Shown here in pieces: positions 14,101 through 23,751 of a stretch of DNA of 27,581 bases. The translations under genes were made by a program, and so were the position numbers. The stretch comes from Paramecium octaurelia (taxonomy: Eukaryota > Ciliophora > Oligohymenophorea > Peniculida > Parameciidae): positions 254,428-282,008 of the forward strand of contig CAJJDP010000143.1 in NCBI GenBank assembly GCA_905182995.1. The letters run 5' to 3'. Below the pieces are notes generated by a model. The model saw nothing but the letters and a program-made list of their open reading frames with translations. It made no database searches and was not told where the DNA came from. Each line of letters starts with the position of its first letter. The first letter of the stretch is position 1.

Positions 14101-14954
14101 TCTAATTGAATATTCCCAATCTTTTATATATTATTTACTTTGCATAATTAATCATATTAGGAATATTTTTGATTAAAGCAAGGAAGTCTCAAATTGAAAA
14201 ATCTATAGAGAAGAATAAGTTTGGTTAAGTTCTAAAATTGGCAAAACGTAGTAAAGTAAAGATCTTAGGAAAAAAAATCGTTCCTGTTGATGATGAAGTA
14301 GTAGTAGTTCCGATTGAGTAAATATAAACTCAAAATCCATAAGAACAGACAGATAAAAATAAATTTAGTTTTAATAACTTTTGGGTACTTAATATATGTT
14401 AATTATAGAAATATCATTTTTTAACTTCAATGATATTTAAAAAAATTTGTTACTTGAGCTCATTTCATCGATCTGTTTTGATTTTATTGAGGTGGAATCA
14501 AGCTATTATTATTGGAGAAGTTTTAAGTATTATTGGATTCAATTATGATATTTCTATGTGGATCATCTTGTCATCAATCATTTTTAGTCGAATTTTTGAA
14601 TACATTTTCAAAGTAATCAATTTATTATGATTTAGACTTAAGTCAAATACTTTTTTTATATGAAATAAGAAATAATTCTTTTTACCCTAAAATTATTTTA
14701 ATTCTTGTTAATGTTAGGCACATGTCTATTTGGAATATATGTCTATTTTAAGGTCTAGGATTAAACAGATTTGGTATTAAATACTGATTAATTATTAGAT
14801 AATTTCATATACCTTTGCCATCTTAATTGATTTTCTATTGTTAGATATCATCTAATTTAGCGCCAATAAATTTTTTGGATAAGAGAAGAAAAAATTAATT
14901 AGAAAAAAACTTAGAGAATTTAAATTTATAGCGAAGGCATAGAGCATCAATTGA
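2183..14954 (+). CDS. Giant Cys-rich membrane protein with LamG-like, REJ-like, EGF and GPS-like modules
   Basis: Probably a cell-surface or ciliary-membrane protein. Introns at 2387-2408, 2507-2528, 2673-2695, 14613-14635 and 14774-14798 (22-25 nt) give 12657 coding nt, 4218 residues as written and 3565 if the duplicated block is collapsed. Seen in order: a LamG/concanavalin-like N-terminus (TFTLWI near 2290, GSWCHIVLSID near 2550, LTIMFWIKP near 3030); a Cys-rich furin/EGF-like array from about 3460 to 9200, duplicated to 11160; a Cys-poor REJ-like region; an EGF-like module at 13098-13178; a GPS-like Cys/Trp motif at 13950-14046 (YEWSNENC ... YFCNC); then at least four hydrophobic segments from 14120 on. 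The final exon is Lys-rich. Exon 2696-14612 has over 3900 codons without TGA. The ATG is the first in frame, but no clear signal peptide follows, so an upstream exon may be missing. Domain names are from motif reading, not a search. Confidence 0.9.
2387..2408 (+). other. 22-nt intron 1 of the giant gene
   Basis: It starts GTAAAG and ends TTAG. Removing it joins the frame ending ...FAFVDGNTNNP to the frame starting YINLMLYYQTSAGNYN inside the LamG-like domain. The upstream frame otherwise runs on into a poor, hydrophobic reading. Confidence 0.8.
2507..2528 (+). other. 22-nt intron 2 of the giant gene
   Basis: It starts GTATAC and ends CAAG. Removing it joins ...SPEIVNLT to KQNDLYIGSWCHIVLSID, restoring a LamG-like strand. 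The unspliced frame meets TGA at 2535. Confidence 0.75.
2673..2695 (+). other. 23-nt intron 3 of the giant gene
   Basis: It starts GTAATT and ends ATAG. It restores the long frame that stays open to 14612. Read backwards from that exon, the frame meets TGA at 2628 unless the intron is removed. Confidence 0.85.
8109..10066. repeat. Left copy of a 1958-bp direct duplication inside the giant gene
   Basis: It repeats at 10068-12025 with an offset of 1959. The two copies are separated only by the N at 10067. By eye two substitutions were found: A at 8656 against G at 10615 (Lys/Arg) and C at 9041 against T at 11000 (silent). It is probably an unmerged contig overlap. Confidence 0.97.
10067..10067. 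other. Single-N assembly join within the giant gene
   Basis: The N is the third base of a codon CCN. Because the offset of 1959 is divisible by three, the reading frame passes straight through the join. Confidence 0.95.
10068..12025. repeat. Right copy of the 1958-bp direct duplication
   Basis: This is the near-identical partner of 8109-10066, covering the last part of the Cys-rich array and the start of the REJ-like region. The sequence continues uniquely after 12025 with the rest of the gene. Confidence 0.97.
13098..13178 (+). other. EGF-like module in the giant protein
   Basis: The sequence CLKQCSGVGTC ... KCKCPPEYYFDDC has the Cys order of an EGF module and stands alone between Cys-poor stretches. 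Confidence 0.65.
13950..14046 (+). other. GPS-like motif preceding the membrane segments
   Basis: The pattern C...YEWSNENC then YFCNCTTL, followed within about 30 residues by a hydrophobic helix, matches the Cys/Trp layout of GPS motifs in GAIN domains (polycystin-1, adhesion GPCRs). The usual cleavage tripeptide HL(S/T) reads T-T-L here, so autocleavage is doubtful. Confidence 0.6.
14613..14635 (+). other. 23-nt intron 4 of the giant gene, carrying an in-frame TGA
   Basis: It starts GTAATC and ends TTAG. Unspliced, the reading frame stops at TGA 14628-14630, inside the intron. Spliced, it continues with two further hydrophobic segments. Confidence 0.85.
14774..14798 (+). other. 25-nt intron 5 of the giant gene
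   Basis: It starts GTATTA and ends TTAG. Removing it joins ...KVQDQTDL to IISYTFAILIDFLLLDII, the last membrane segment. Without splicing the frame stops soon afterwards at a TGA near 14828. Confidence 0.85.
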
Positions 14955-14956
14955 TA

Positions 14957-15554
14957 ATGAATATATATCATTTTCATTTTTAGGTATTAATAAAAATAAA
15001 ATTAATTTTAATTTTCCGACAAAAAGATAAAAGTTTGAGGGGAGAAGCCTCATTTACCTCTGTCACTGCTAAGGTTAGGTCTTTGGAGTATGTGTAAATT
15101 GCTAGAAGTGGAGGATTTGGTGTAGAAATAGGTAGTATTGGATCTACTGAAAATAATCACATAAGAGCTGATTTGTCAGATTAAGAAGGAAATGCTTAAA
15201 GAATAATTTTAATCCCTGGTGAGAACTAATAAGTATCTCAATTCAAAGTATTGGGATAGAAACGAAACCAGATGAATTATTTTTTAGATTTCAATGCTAA
15301 ATTTAGATAATTTATGATGTGATCCTCTAAGTTTTGATTGAAATTTTATCCTGACATTAAACGAGACAATTCTAAAGAACTAATTAGACTTGCGAATTCC
15401 TTAAATACCTTAAGTCATTAAAAATTCAATAGACAAATTAAATTAGGATTATTAATACTACTTCTCATTTAATTCTAAATTGCATAATAATTAGAAAAAT
15501 GTTTAAATAAAATAATCGTTTTTACAAAATAATATTTGTAAAATGTTAGAGTGA
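14957..15554 (+). CDS. Probable protein-coding sequence, exon structure unresolved
   Basis: An ATG at 14957, just after the giant gene's TGA at 14952-14954, opens 121 codons to TGA at 15320-15322. The part from about 15045 is purine-rich and gives a coding-like reading (ARSGGFGVEIGSIGSTENNH ...). Beyond that TGA another frame is open from 15342 to TGA 15552-15554, reading ILTLNETILKNQLDLRIPQI ..., also coding-like. I found no small intron that joins the two, so this could be a gene with an unseen splice, two short genes, or a decayed copy. The segment from 15069 is duplicated at 17166. No family was recognised. Confidence 0.33.
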
Positions 15555-16102
15555 TTTAGAAATACAAAAAGTTGTAATTATGAAACATTCTGCCTTAACA
15601 TTAAGCTTTTTTCAATCATAAAATTAAACAAGTTATTTATAATTTTAATATTTATATTATCCTAGGTATGTTTATAAAAAAGAAGTCTTAAAAAGCAAAA
15701 AATGGAGTTATAAGTTTAAGATGAAACTATAAATAACCAAATAGTTATGAGTACTAAAGAATTGTGAACGTATAACAGGTTTTCGTTTTTAGAGAGATTA
15801 TTCATAAATCAAACAAAAATTTTTCTACCCGTAACCAAACATTGCTCCTTGAATAGTTCAAATTGATTATAAATACTGTAATTATAATAAAGTCAGTTAT
15901 TGAATGTAGATGTTTAAGGAATTTTAACTGAATAATTTTTTATATTCATTTTTGTGAGTATTTTGAATTAAATTAATATTTTCCTTATGAATGGAATGAT
16001 TATTTTTGTGTTTAAATTTCAGACAAGATATTTTCATTCTGAAATTAAAAATTGAAAATCTGGTTAATGATTACAACTTAATTTATTAAACTTAAATAAC
16101 AA
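15555..16102. other. AT-rich spacer upstream of the truncated copy
   Basis: I see no convincing gene, RNA or regulatory motif. Short frames with coding-like patches occur near 15665-15730 but are broken by TGA. The stretch is present again at 17652-18199. Confidence 0.35.
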
Positions 16103-17164
16103 ATGGCACAAATGATTCTGTAAAGTTGGTTCTAAAGATCTTAGGGGCTACGGATTTTCTAAAGATTCATCCATCTCATTTTACTTAATTATTTTTTTTC
16201 AGAAGTCAGTGCTCAAACAGAAATCAGCCGATCCTTTTTTAGTCCTTTTAGCACAGATGATAGTAATTAAAGCTTTTATTATAGATTGGAAAGCATACTT
16301 AGCATAAAATTCTAACCACATCACTAATTGTGTAACTTCTGATATATACGGAGGACGATTGGTCTTTAATTCATAGACTGTCATAACGAAGACATATATC
16401 CTTCCTCCTCATTATAAGATATAGTTTGAATTCAAATTCTGGAGGTTTGTATTTTTTTACATTTATTACTTAGATTGGATCCTTGGTCCTCCGCATATTA
16501 CATCTTATTTATTAATGGATAATAAGAATACTCCTCTAATCCATTCAATAATACAGGAGAATAAATTTGTGGAAGTGGAACTCTTGGATAGATTGATTAA
16601 GTTAGCAAATAAGTTGCTCATACAGGAAATTCAGCCATAATATTTATAGTTTCTAGATAAAATTCAGCATACTGGGGAATCTCTGATTTCATATTGTCAG
16701 TTTTGAAATGTCCACATTTTTGTGATTCAGATGGAGTTTGTCTTAAATGGTATAGGGTTTTAGCTTATTTTAAAACTCTAATATTGGTAGATGGATAAGG
16801 ATGGGAAAAAGATAATGCTCTTTTTAACAATGTATTAGATTGTGGTATTTTTCAATACGTATATCTAGGTTTTTAATACTATGGAAACTTTTAAACATCA
16901 TAAGTGGCCTCAATAAATTTAAATTTAAATGATCCTCATACATAGTTAAAGCTTTCATTCATATTTCTAACTTTAGAAATCACTGGCTCTGTAACCATTG
17001 AAGTAATAGGTGATACATAGTTATATTATTTTGCTCCTCCTCTAACTTTTATAACAACTGATGATTATCTTTGTGGCTCTTATTTAAAAATGACCAAGGT
17101 TGAAATTTATGGATTTCCTTGCACTTCCACATCTATGACTATATCCATTGGTACTCCAATTTTT
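16103..17164 (+). pseudogene. Truncated 5' copy of the CDDGN-repeat surface gene, cut at an assembly join
   Basis: This is base-for-base the 5' part of the gene at 18200-22393: exons 16103-16262 and 16285-16444, then exon 3 from 16474 until the N at 17165. It is marked as a pseudogene only because the copy is incomplete in this window. It is most likely an assembly duplicate, not a biological pseudogene. Because the offset of 2097 is a multiple of three, the frame runs through the N into the copied upstream ORF and stops only at TGA 17417-17419, producing a false chimeric ORF that an automatic annotation could report as a gene. Confidence 0.85.
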
Positions 17165-17165
17165 N
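17165..17165. other. Single-N assembly join
   Basis: One N lies between the end of the left copy and the restart of the same 2096-bp sequence. Confidence 0.95.
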
Positions 17166-18199
17166 CTAAGGTTAGGTCTTTGGAGTATGTGTAAATTGCT
17201 AGAAGTGGAGGATTTGGTGTAGAAATAGGTAGTATTGGATCTACTGAAAATAATCACATAAGAGCTGATTTGTCAGATTAAGAAGGAAATGCTTAAAGAA
17301 TAATTTTAATCCCTGGTGAGAACTAATAAGTATCTCAATTCAAAGTATTGGGATAGAAACGAAACCAGATGAATTATTTTTTAGATTTCAATGCTAAATT
17401 TAGATAATTTATGATGTGATCCTCTAAGTTTTGATTGAAATTTTATCCTGACATTAAACGAGACAATTCTAAAGAACTAATTAGACTTGCGAATTCCTTA
17501 AATACCTTAAGTCATTAAAAATTCAATAGACAAATTAAATTAGGATTATTAATACTACTTCTCATTTAATTCTAAATTGCATAATAATTAGAAAAATGTT
17601 TAAATAAAATAATCGTTTTTACAAAATAATATTTGTAAAATGTTAGAGTGATTTAGAAATACAAAAAGTTGTAATTATGAAACATTCTGCCTTAACATTA
17701 AGCTTTTTTCAATCATAAAATTAAACAAGTTATTTATAATTTTAATATTTATATTATCCTAGGTATGTTTATAAAAAAGAAGTCTTAAAAAGCAAAAAAT
17801 GGAGTTATAAGTTTAAGATGAAACTATAAATAACCAAATAGTTATGAGTACTAAAGAATTGTGAACGTATAACAGGTTTTCGTTTTTAGAGAGATTATTC
17901 ATAAATCAAACAAAAATTTTTCTACCCGTAACCAAACATTGCTCCTTGAATAGTTCAAATTGATTATAAATACTGTAATTATAATAAAGTCAGTTATTGA
18001 ATGTAGATGTTTAAGGAATTTTAACTGAATAATTTTTTATATTCATTTTTGTGAGTATTTTGAATTAAATTAATATTTTCCTTATGAATGGAATGATTAT
18101 TTTTGTGTTTAAATTTCAGACAAGATATTTTCATTCTGAAATTAAAAATTGAAAATCTGGTTAATGATTACAACTTAATTTATTAAACTTAAATAACAA

Positions 18200-21100
18200 A
18201 TGGCACAAATGATTCTGTAAAGTTGGTTCTAAAGATCTTAGGGGCTACGGATTTTCTAAAGATTCATCCATCTCATTTTACTTAATTATTTTTTTTCAGA
18301 AGTCAGTGCTCAAACAGAAATCAGCCGATCCTTTTTTAGTCCTTTTAGCACAGATGATAGTAATTAAAGCTTTTATTATAGATTGGAAAGCATACTTAGC
18401 ATAAAATTCTAACCACATCACTAATTGTGTAACTTCTGATATATACGGAGGACGATTGGTCTTTAATTCATAGACTGTCATAACGAAGACATATATCCTT
18501 CCTCCTCATTATAAGATATAGTTTGAATTCAAATTCTGGAGGTTTGTATTTTTTTACATTTATTACTTAGATTGGATCCTTGGTCCTCCGCATATTACAT
18601 CTTATTTATTAATGGATAATAAGAATACTCCTCTAATCCATTCAATAATACAGGAGAATAAATTTGTGGAAGTGGAACTCTTGGATAGATTGATTAAGTT
18701 AGCAAATAAGTTGCTCATACAGGAAATTCAGCCATAATATTTATAGTTTCTAGATAAAATTCAGCATACTGGGGAATCTCTGATTTCATATTGTCAGTTT
18801 TGAAATGTCCACATTTTTGTGATTCAGATGGAGTTTGTCTTAAATGGTATAGGGTTTTAGCTTATTTTAAAACTCTAATATTGGTAGATGGATAAGGATG
18901 GGAAAAAGATAATGCTCTTTTTAACAATGTATTAGATTGTGGTATTTTTCAATACGTATATCTAGGTTTTTAATACTATGGAAACTTTTAAACATCATAA
19001 GTGGCCTCAATAAATTTAAATTTAAATGATCCTCATACATAGTTAAAGCTTTCATTCATATTTCTAACTTTAGAAATCACTGGCTCTGTAACCATTGAAG
19101 TAATAGGTGATACATAGTTATATTATTTTGCTCCTCCTCTAACTTTTATAACAACTGATGATTATCTTTGTGGCTCTTATTTAAAAATGACCAAGGTTGA
19201 AATTTATGGATTTCCTTGCACTTCCACATCTATGACTATATCCATTGGTACTCCAATTTTTACTACAGTTTCTGGAAACACCCCTAAATTTGGTATTAGA
19301 GACTTTGAAGTATTTTCATATTAGGAGAATAAAATAATAATAGATGAGAGTCTTCTCCATTTAGACGATTATATCCTTGGAATTGAAGGGATTTTTTCTT
19401 AATAGTACAATTGTGTAGTAGGATGTAGTAATTGTATTCGAGAGTTGTGTGTAGAATGTTTTTCAGGATGGAATTTTGATACTAATTCTTAAGAATGTAT
19501 ACCAATCTGTGGAGATCAATTGATTTTATACTTAGAAGTATGTGATGATGGAAATATGGAGCCTAATGATGGATGTTACTAGTGTAAATTCTCTTGCCCA
19601 CTAAATTGTACTTTGTGCGAATATGGCTAATGTATCTACTGCGACAATAATTATCAATTAATAGATTCATAATGCCATTTTTCTCTCTAATTTGAGGATG
19701 AGAATAGTTTAATTTAATATGATATTTAAATCAACGAGGGACAATATAGTTAAATCTCCAATTTTTTGACAAACGCATATCTTTAGCATGTCACTCTCAA
19801 CAACAATTTTAAATTAGAAGCCCATGGTATTTAATGTTAAATTTAGAGTTATGGCATTTTTGCTTATTAATATAATTAATGTGAGTATAGAGAACCAGAA
19901 AATTGTTTCATCTCTGTCTTTAATGAATGTTAGATTTGTACAAATCAATTTGAAAAGTCATTCAATGGTTAATGCTTACCTATTTGTAATTATGGCATTT
20001 ATTTAGTAGATGAATTTCTTGATAATTCTCTCTAAATTTAGCTGGATGGTACTTCTTAATGTAGTAGGTGCTAATTAGAATGTTTAGAATGTCACAACTC
20101 ATATTGCTTTTAATGTTTAAATGGATGGAATCTAGTAAATTTCAAATGTGAATAGGAATGTGGAGATGGTAAAATTGCTTTGGGTTCCTCTGAATAATGT
20201 GATGATTAAAATGAAGATATAGGAGATGGATGCTACTAATGTAAATTTGAATGTTAATATAATTGCGTATTTTGCTCTGGTCATCTTTAATGTGCAATTT
20301 GTCAAGAATATTTTGAAATTAAGGATTAAAATTGCATTCCTATTTGTGGAGATGGAAATGTTGTGGAAGGATTAGAAATTTGTGATGATGGTAATGATAT
20401 CCCGTATGATGGATGTCATAATTGTTAATATTCTTGCAGAGAAAACTGTCAAATTTGTGACCATTAGAATTGTTTAGATAAATGTGATTAAGGATATTAT
20501 TACCTTGATAATAAATGCAATTCTATTTGCGGTGATTCAATTGTTGCTGTTAATGAATAATGTGATGATGGTAATGATGATCCTTTTGATGGCTGTGATT
20601 CATGTTTGCTTTCATGCCCTTAAAATTGTAATTATTGTAAGGAAGGACTTTGTTCAGATTGTGATATAGGTTTTAATATGATTAACAATAATTGTCAAGA
20701 CACATGTGGGAATGGGTTTAAATCTGATATAGAATAATGTGATGACGGCAATCACTTAAATTTGGATGGATGCTCGGATACTTGCGTAATTGAAATTTAT
20801 TGGACTTGCTTTGAAGAAGATTTTAAAAGAAGCTCTTGCATGTTAAATAAACCTCCACATTTTAATTTAATTTTCTTAAATTAAACTTATAATGTATAAT
20901 ATGTCTAATTGTAATTTACTAATCAAATTAAACTATTAGATTCCTCATAAAATTTAACTCAAAATTTTAAGGCTTCACTTGTTGATATCGATCCTTCTTA
21001 CTATATTATCAGTAAAACATTAGTTAAGGAACCTGATAGTTTTGGTGTTCATGAAATTATTTATTAATTGCGAATTGAAGTTTTAGAATAATTACAAAGT

Positions 21101-22393
21101 GATATTTTACTCTAGGTTTAATTAAATACATTATTAGTTGATCAAAATGATTTTTAAGTCGATAATGACATTTGTACAATTAATCTCAAAAATCCTATAG
21201 TTTTGACGGATGCATAGAAATAGATTTCCCATAAAATAAGCTCCTATAATTCAACTATACTCATATTCCTTGGAATATCAAGTATGATTATTTTGATATC
21301 TGGTAATCCTGCAGAATGTTTTGAAATCTTGGATACAATTTAATATTAATCCAATTTAAAATTTATCAACATAAATTTCCCACAAAACCTAATGATATAC
21401 TTTGAATCCTCGGATGTTGTTACAATTATCCCTATTTTAGTAAAAGTTGGAATTTTTGGTTTATTCCAAAATGTAATTGGATCATAACAATTAGAAGCTT
21501 TTGGAAAATTTTAAAGTTATAACATCAACTGTGATTTAATTAGTAATTTATATGGATTTTTTACTCAATTGCTATTAGGAACAATATTGCTTATATTATC
21601 ATATTGCTATTTAAAATACATATTCAGAGCTTGGTTTATTCGAATTAGAGTCCTTATTTATGCAAATACTTCAATTCTTGTTTCATATCAATTTGCATTT
21701 TTTATCCACATGTTTAATAAATTTAGTTTAGGATTACTTAAGATTTTATCATAACAAGGAATAGTTTATATTATCTAAATGAATTGTTGGGATTTAACTT
21801 TCAAAGCTTTACTCTATCTTTTTACTGAAAAAGAAAACAACCTAAGAAATATTGGATAAACTATAATTGCTGTTTTCATTTTAATTGCAGTTGTGTGCTT
21901 AATGTTTCTGTTTTTTTCGTGTTCATTGTCAAAACTGAAACCAAACAATTTTACAAATTTTAGTCACGAAGGCTTGCTTATTTCAAAGAAATTTTTAATT
22001 TTGTTAATGTTAATAGGATGTTAAAGAAACCCAATTGTGCAATGTGTTATTATTGCTTTAATTAATACTTTATATATCACTTTGATACTAACTTGTAAAA
22101 TGGTTAATAATAAAATCGATTTGATAGTAATTCTCATTTTTGAGATCCCTATTATTCTTGTTACATTGCTTAATCTTTCTTTTGATTCAAATATTGTTAA
22201 ATTTATTAGTTCAGAAGTTTAAGTTTGGATAGGGTTTGTTCAAATTGGTCTTATGTCTATTGGAATTACAGCGCCATTGACTAAATATGTCTCAGAAATT
22301 AAGTATAAAATAAATTAGCTAATAGAAAAATGGAAGTAAGAAAAAATCAAAAAACTAGAAAAACAGAGTCAAACTACAAATTTATTTATTTGA
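18200..22393 (+). CDS. Cys-rich multi-pass surface protein with CDDGN-type repeats, about 1380 aa
   Basis: Probably a secretory-pathway cell-surface protein. Exons 18200-18359, 18382-18541 and 18571-22393 total 4143 nt. The start is the first in-frame ATG. It lies about 25 residues before the hydrophobic LILLNYFF and a likely cleavage after VSAQ, so the true start may differ. The N-terminal region carries [13 protein letters not shown] and [15 protein letters not shown], a pattern I associate with a large Paramecium surface family. Cys-rich repeats with CDDGN or CDDQN (19541, about 20200, 20380, 20560, 20740) match the Myxococcus Cys-rich/DUF4215 type, interleaved with furin-like CxxC units. 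A Cys-poor segment follows, then six or more hydrophobic helices from about 21560 and a Lys/Glu-rich tail ending ...QTTNLFI. The third exon is open for over 1270 codons. The family name is from memory of motifs. Confidence 0.9.
18360..18381 (+). other. 22-nt intron 1 of the CDDGN-repeat gene
   Basis: It starts GTAATT and ends ATAG. It joins ...SPFSTDD to [16 protein letters not shown]. The identical intron occurs at 16263-16284 in the truncated copy. Confidence 0.8.
18542..18570 (+). other. 29-nt intron 2 of the CDDGN-repeat gene
   Basis: It starts GTTTGT and ends TTAG. It joins ...IQFEFKFW to [17 protein letters not shown]. The identical intron occurs at 16445-16473 in the truncated copy. 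Confidence 0.8.
19541..20790 (+). other. CDDGN-type Cys-rich repeat array
   Basis: Five units carry CDDGN/CDDQN followed by a short acidic stretch and DGC, as in [12 protein letters not shown]. Each is followed by a CxxC-type segment. The acidic DGN...DGC layout suggests metal-stabilised, disulphide-bonded extracellular modules, which is inference. Confidence 0.75.
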
Positions 22394-22770
22394 ATGAAAT
22401 TTATAGTATTCACAACACTACTAATTTTAAGACTCTAATTTCATATTTCATATTTCATATATTTAATATTAACTGAGTTAATTTTTACTTATAAATATTA
22501 TATGATTATTCAGCAAGCTATTTATTTAAAGATATTAACTTGTTGTGAACAAAATATCCATCTTTATTTTTGTAATATATAATTAAGTAATTTAAAAATC
22601 AATTTGATATAGTGAACACATCTCATTCTTTAAATAATCTTATTATCTAATAAATATTATTATTCATTATGCTTATAAAATCAATTCAAGTATTAATTCA
22701 AAAGTATACTCATTTGAAAATATACTCTTTATTGATTTTCATTTAGATAATTTGAATTTATACTTTTACT
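22394..22770. other. 3' spacer after the CDDGN-repeat gene
   Basis: Very AT-rich. It contains a short tandem run ATTTCAT repeated three times at about 22439-22460. No gene or terminator-like hairpin was seen. It is repeated at 23967-24343. Confidence 0.4.
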
Positions 22771-22774
22771 TGCA

Positions 22775-23750
22775 TCAACGACACAATGATTTAGATGTGA
22801 TTTTAAGGAATGACCACTAATTATCAAAGCCTAATAGTGAAGAGCCAAATAAAATCCTTCTTGAATAGACTCTTAGTGTAAAGGCAGTCACTATCTATAA
22901 GATCATATTTTTTTATTCAACTTCAAATTTGAGATGATAATCTTTGAGATCTAATCTGTTTGCCTAAGCAATAATTTAAAGCATAACACTTTTTTTCTTT
23001 ATAAACCGTACTTTCAGCGGAGCCACCTAATTAAAATGTGGTTAATGAAAGAAAACCACGGTGAGTCAATCAAAATATTACCCTAAAAAGTTTACTAATG
23101 TTATAATAAACTTCTCATTATCATTAAGACAACTATAAGTAAGAATAGAAGAACTCTAAAGTATAAAAGCGTCACCCCTATTCAGTTCTAATTCCTGCAA
23201 ATCAGAATATTTATTCCTCACATTATCCAGTAGTTTGATATCTCAATATCTACATTAAACGATAATATCCAATTTGCAACTATTTAAATAGTTGTGATGG
23301 GGCATACATTTGCATACTCAAATACTTCCAAAACCTTATGAAATCTTCGGATTGAAAAAGGATCGCTGATTCTTTGGCCTATCTGTGATAATCTTCTTTA
23401 TGATTTTTCTATTCGATCTACAAATAAAATGTTTCCAGTAAGGAACCTTAATGTAGTCATTTAGAAAAAAGACATCTCTTTCATTATCGGATCATATTTG
23501 TAGATTCATTTTCTAAAGAGTATAATTTTCCTTTTGCAAAAATGCCTTCTGTCTAAACTCTTTTTTGGAATTTCAACAATTTCCTTTCTTCTTACCATAT
23601 TATTTACATTTGATAAAGAATGCATACTTTTGAGCTCCAAAATTAACGAATCAAAATTTTGGGTAGACCTAATCAATTTTTCATATTCCTGGGTCTCCTT
23701 TTTGTAGGGGATGATTTTTGATATATAAGATTTGCAAGTGCTTGAGATAT
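22775..23750 (-). pseudogene. Partial copy of the unresolved bottom-strand gene, cut at an assembly join
   Basis: This is the same sequence as 24348-25323, interrupted at its 5' side by the N at 23751. See the right-hand copy for what can be read in it. It is most likely an assembly duplicate. Confidence 0.35.
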
Positions 23751-23751
23751 N
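23751..23751. other. Single-N assembly join
   Basis: One N separates the two copies of the 1572-bp block. The 1573 offset is not a multiple of three, so frames change across it. Confidence 0.95.

Larger units (their letters stand above)
15069..17164. repeat. Left copy of a 2096-bp direct duplication
   Basis: It repeats at 17166-19261 with an offset of 2097. No difference was seen by eye. It spans the unresolved coding sequence, a spacer, and the 5' part of the second surface-protein gene. It is probably an unmerged contig overlap. Confidence 0.97.
17166..19261. repeat. Right copy of the 2096-bp direct duplication
   Basis: This is the partner of 15069-17164. The unique sequence that follows is the remainder of the second surface-protein gene, so this copy carries the intact 5' end. 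Its first 254 bases repeat the 3' part of the unresolved ORF, and 17652-18199 is spacer. Confidence 0.97.
22179..23750. repeat. Left copy of a 1572-bp direct duplication
   Basis: It repeats at 23752-25323 with an offset of 1573. No difference was seen by eye. It includes the last 215 bases of the CDDGN-repeat gene and downstream sequence. It is probably an unmerged contig overlap. Confidence 0.97.

Noticed and set aside
14430..14630. Independent 66-codon gene ending at TGA 14628-14630
   Set aside because: It is in frame with, and the continuation of, the giant gene. Its stop lies inside a 23-nt intron.
16199..16384. Bottom-strand 61-codon ORF ([20 protein letters not shown]...), repeated at 18296-18481
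   Set aside because: It is the mirror of exons 1 and 2 of the CDDGN-repeat gene on the top strand, which has consensus introns, the family motif and the long downstream frame. The second copy exists only because of the duplication.
22439..22460. Tandem ATTTCAT run as a possible functional repeat
   Set aside because: Three short units in AT-rich spacer are within chance expectation. There is no telomere-like (CCCCAA/CCCAAA) sequence.
22870..23340. Top-strand frame open for about 157 codons, repeated near 24445-24914
   Set aside because: The top strand is pyrimidine-rich here and the bottom-strand peptides look more coding-like. It is kept only as an alternative reading.
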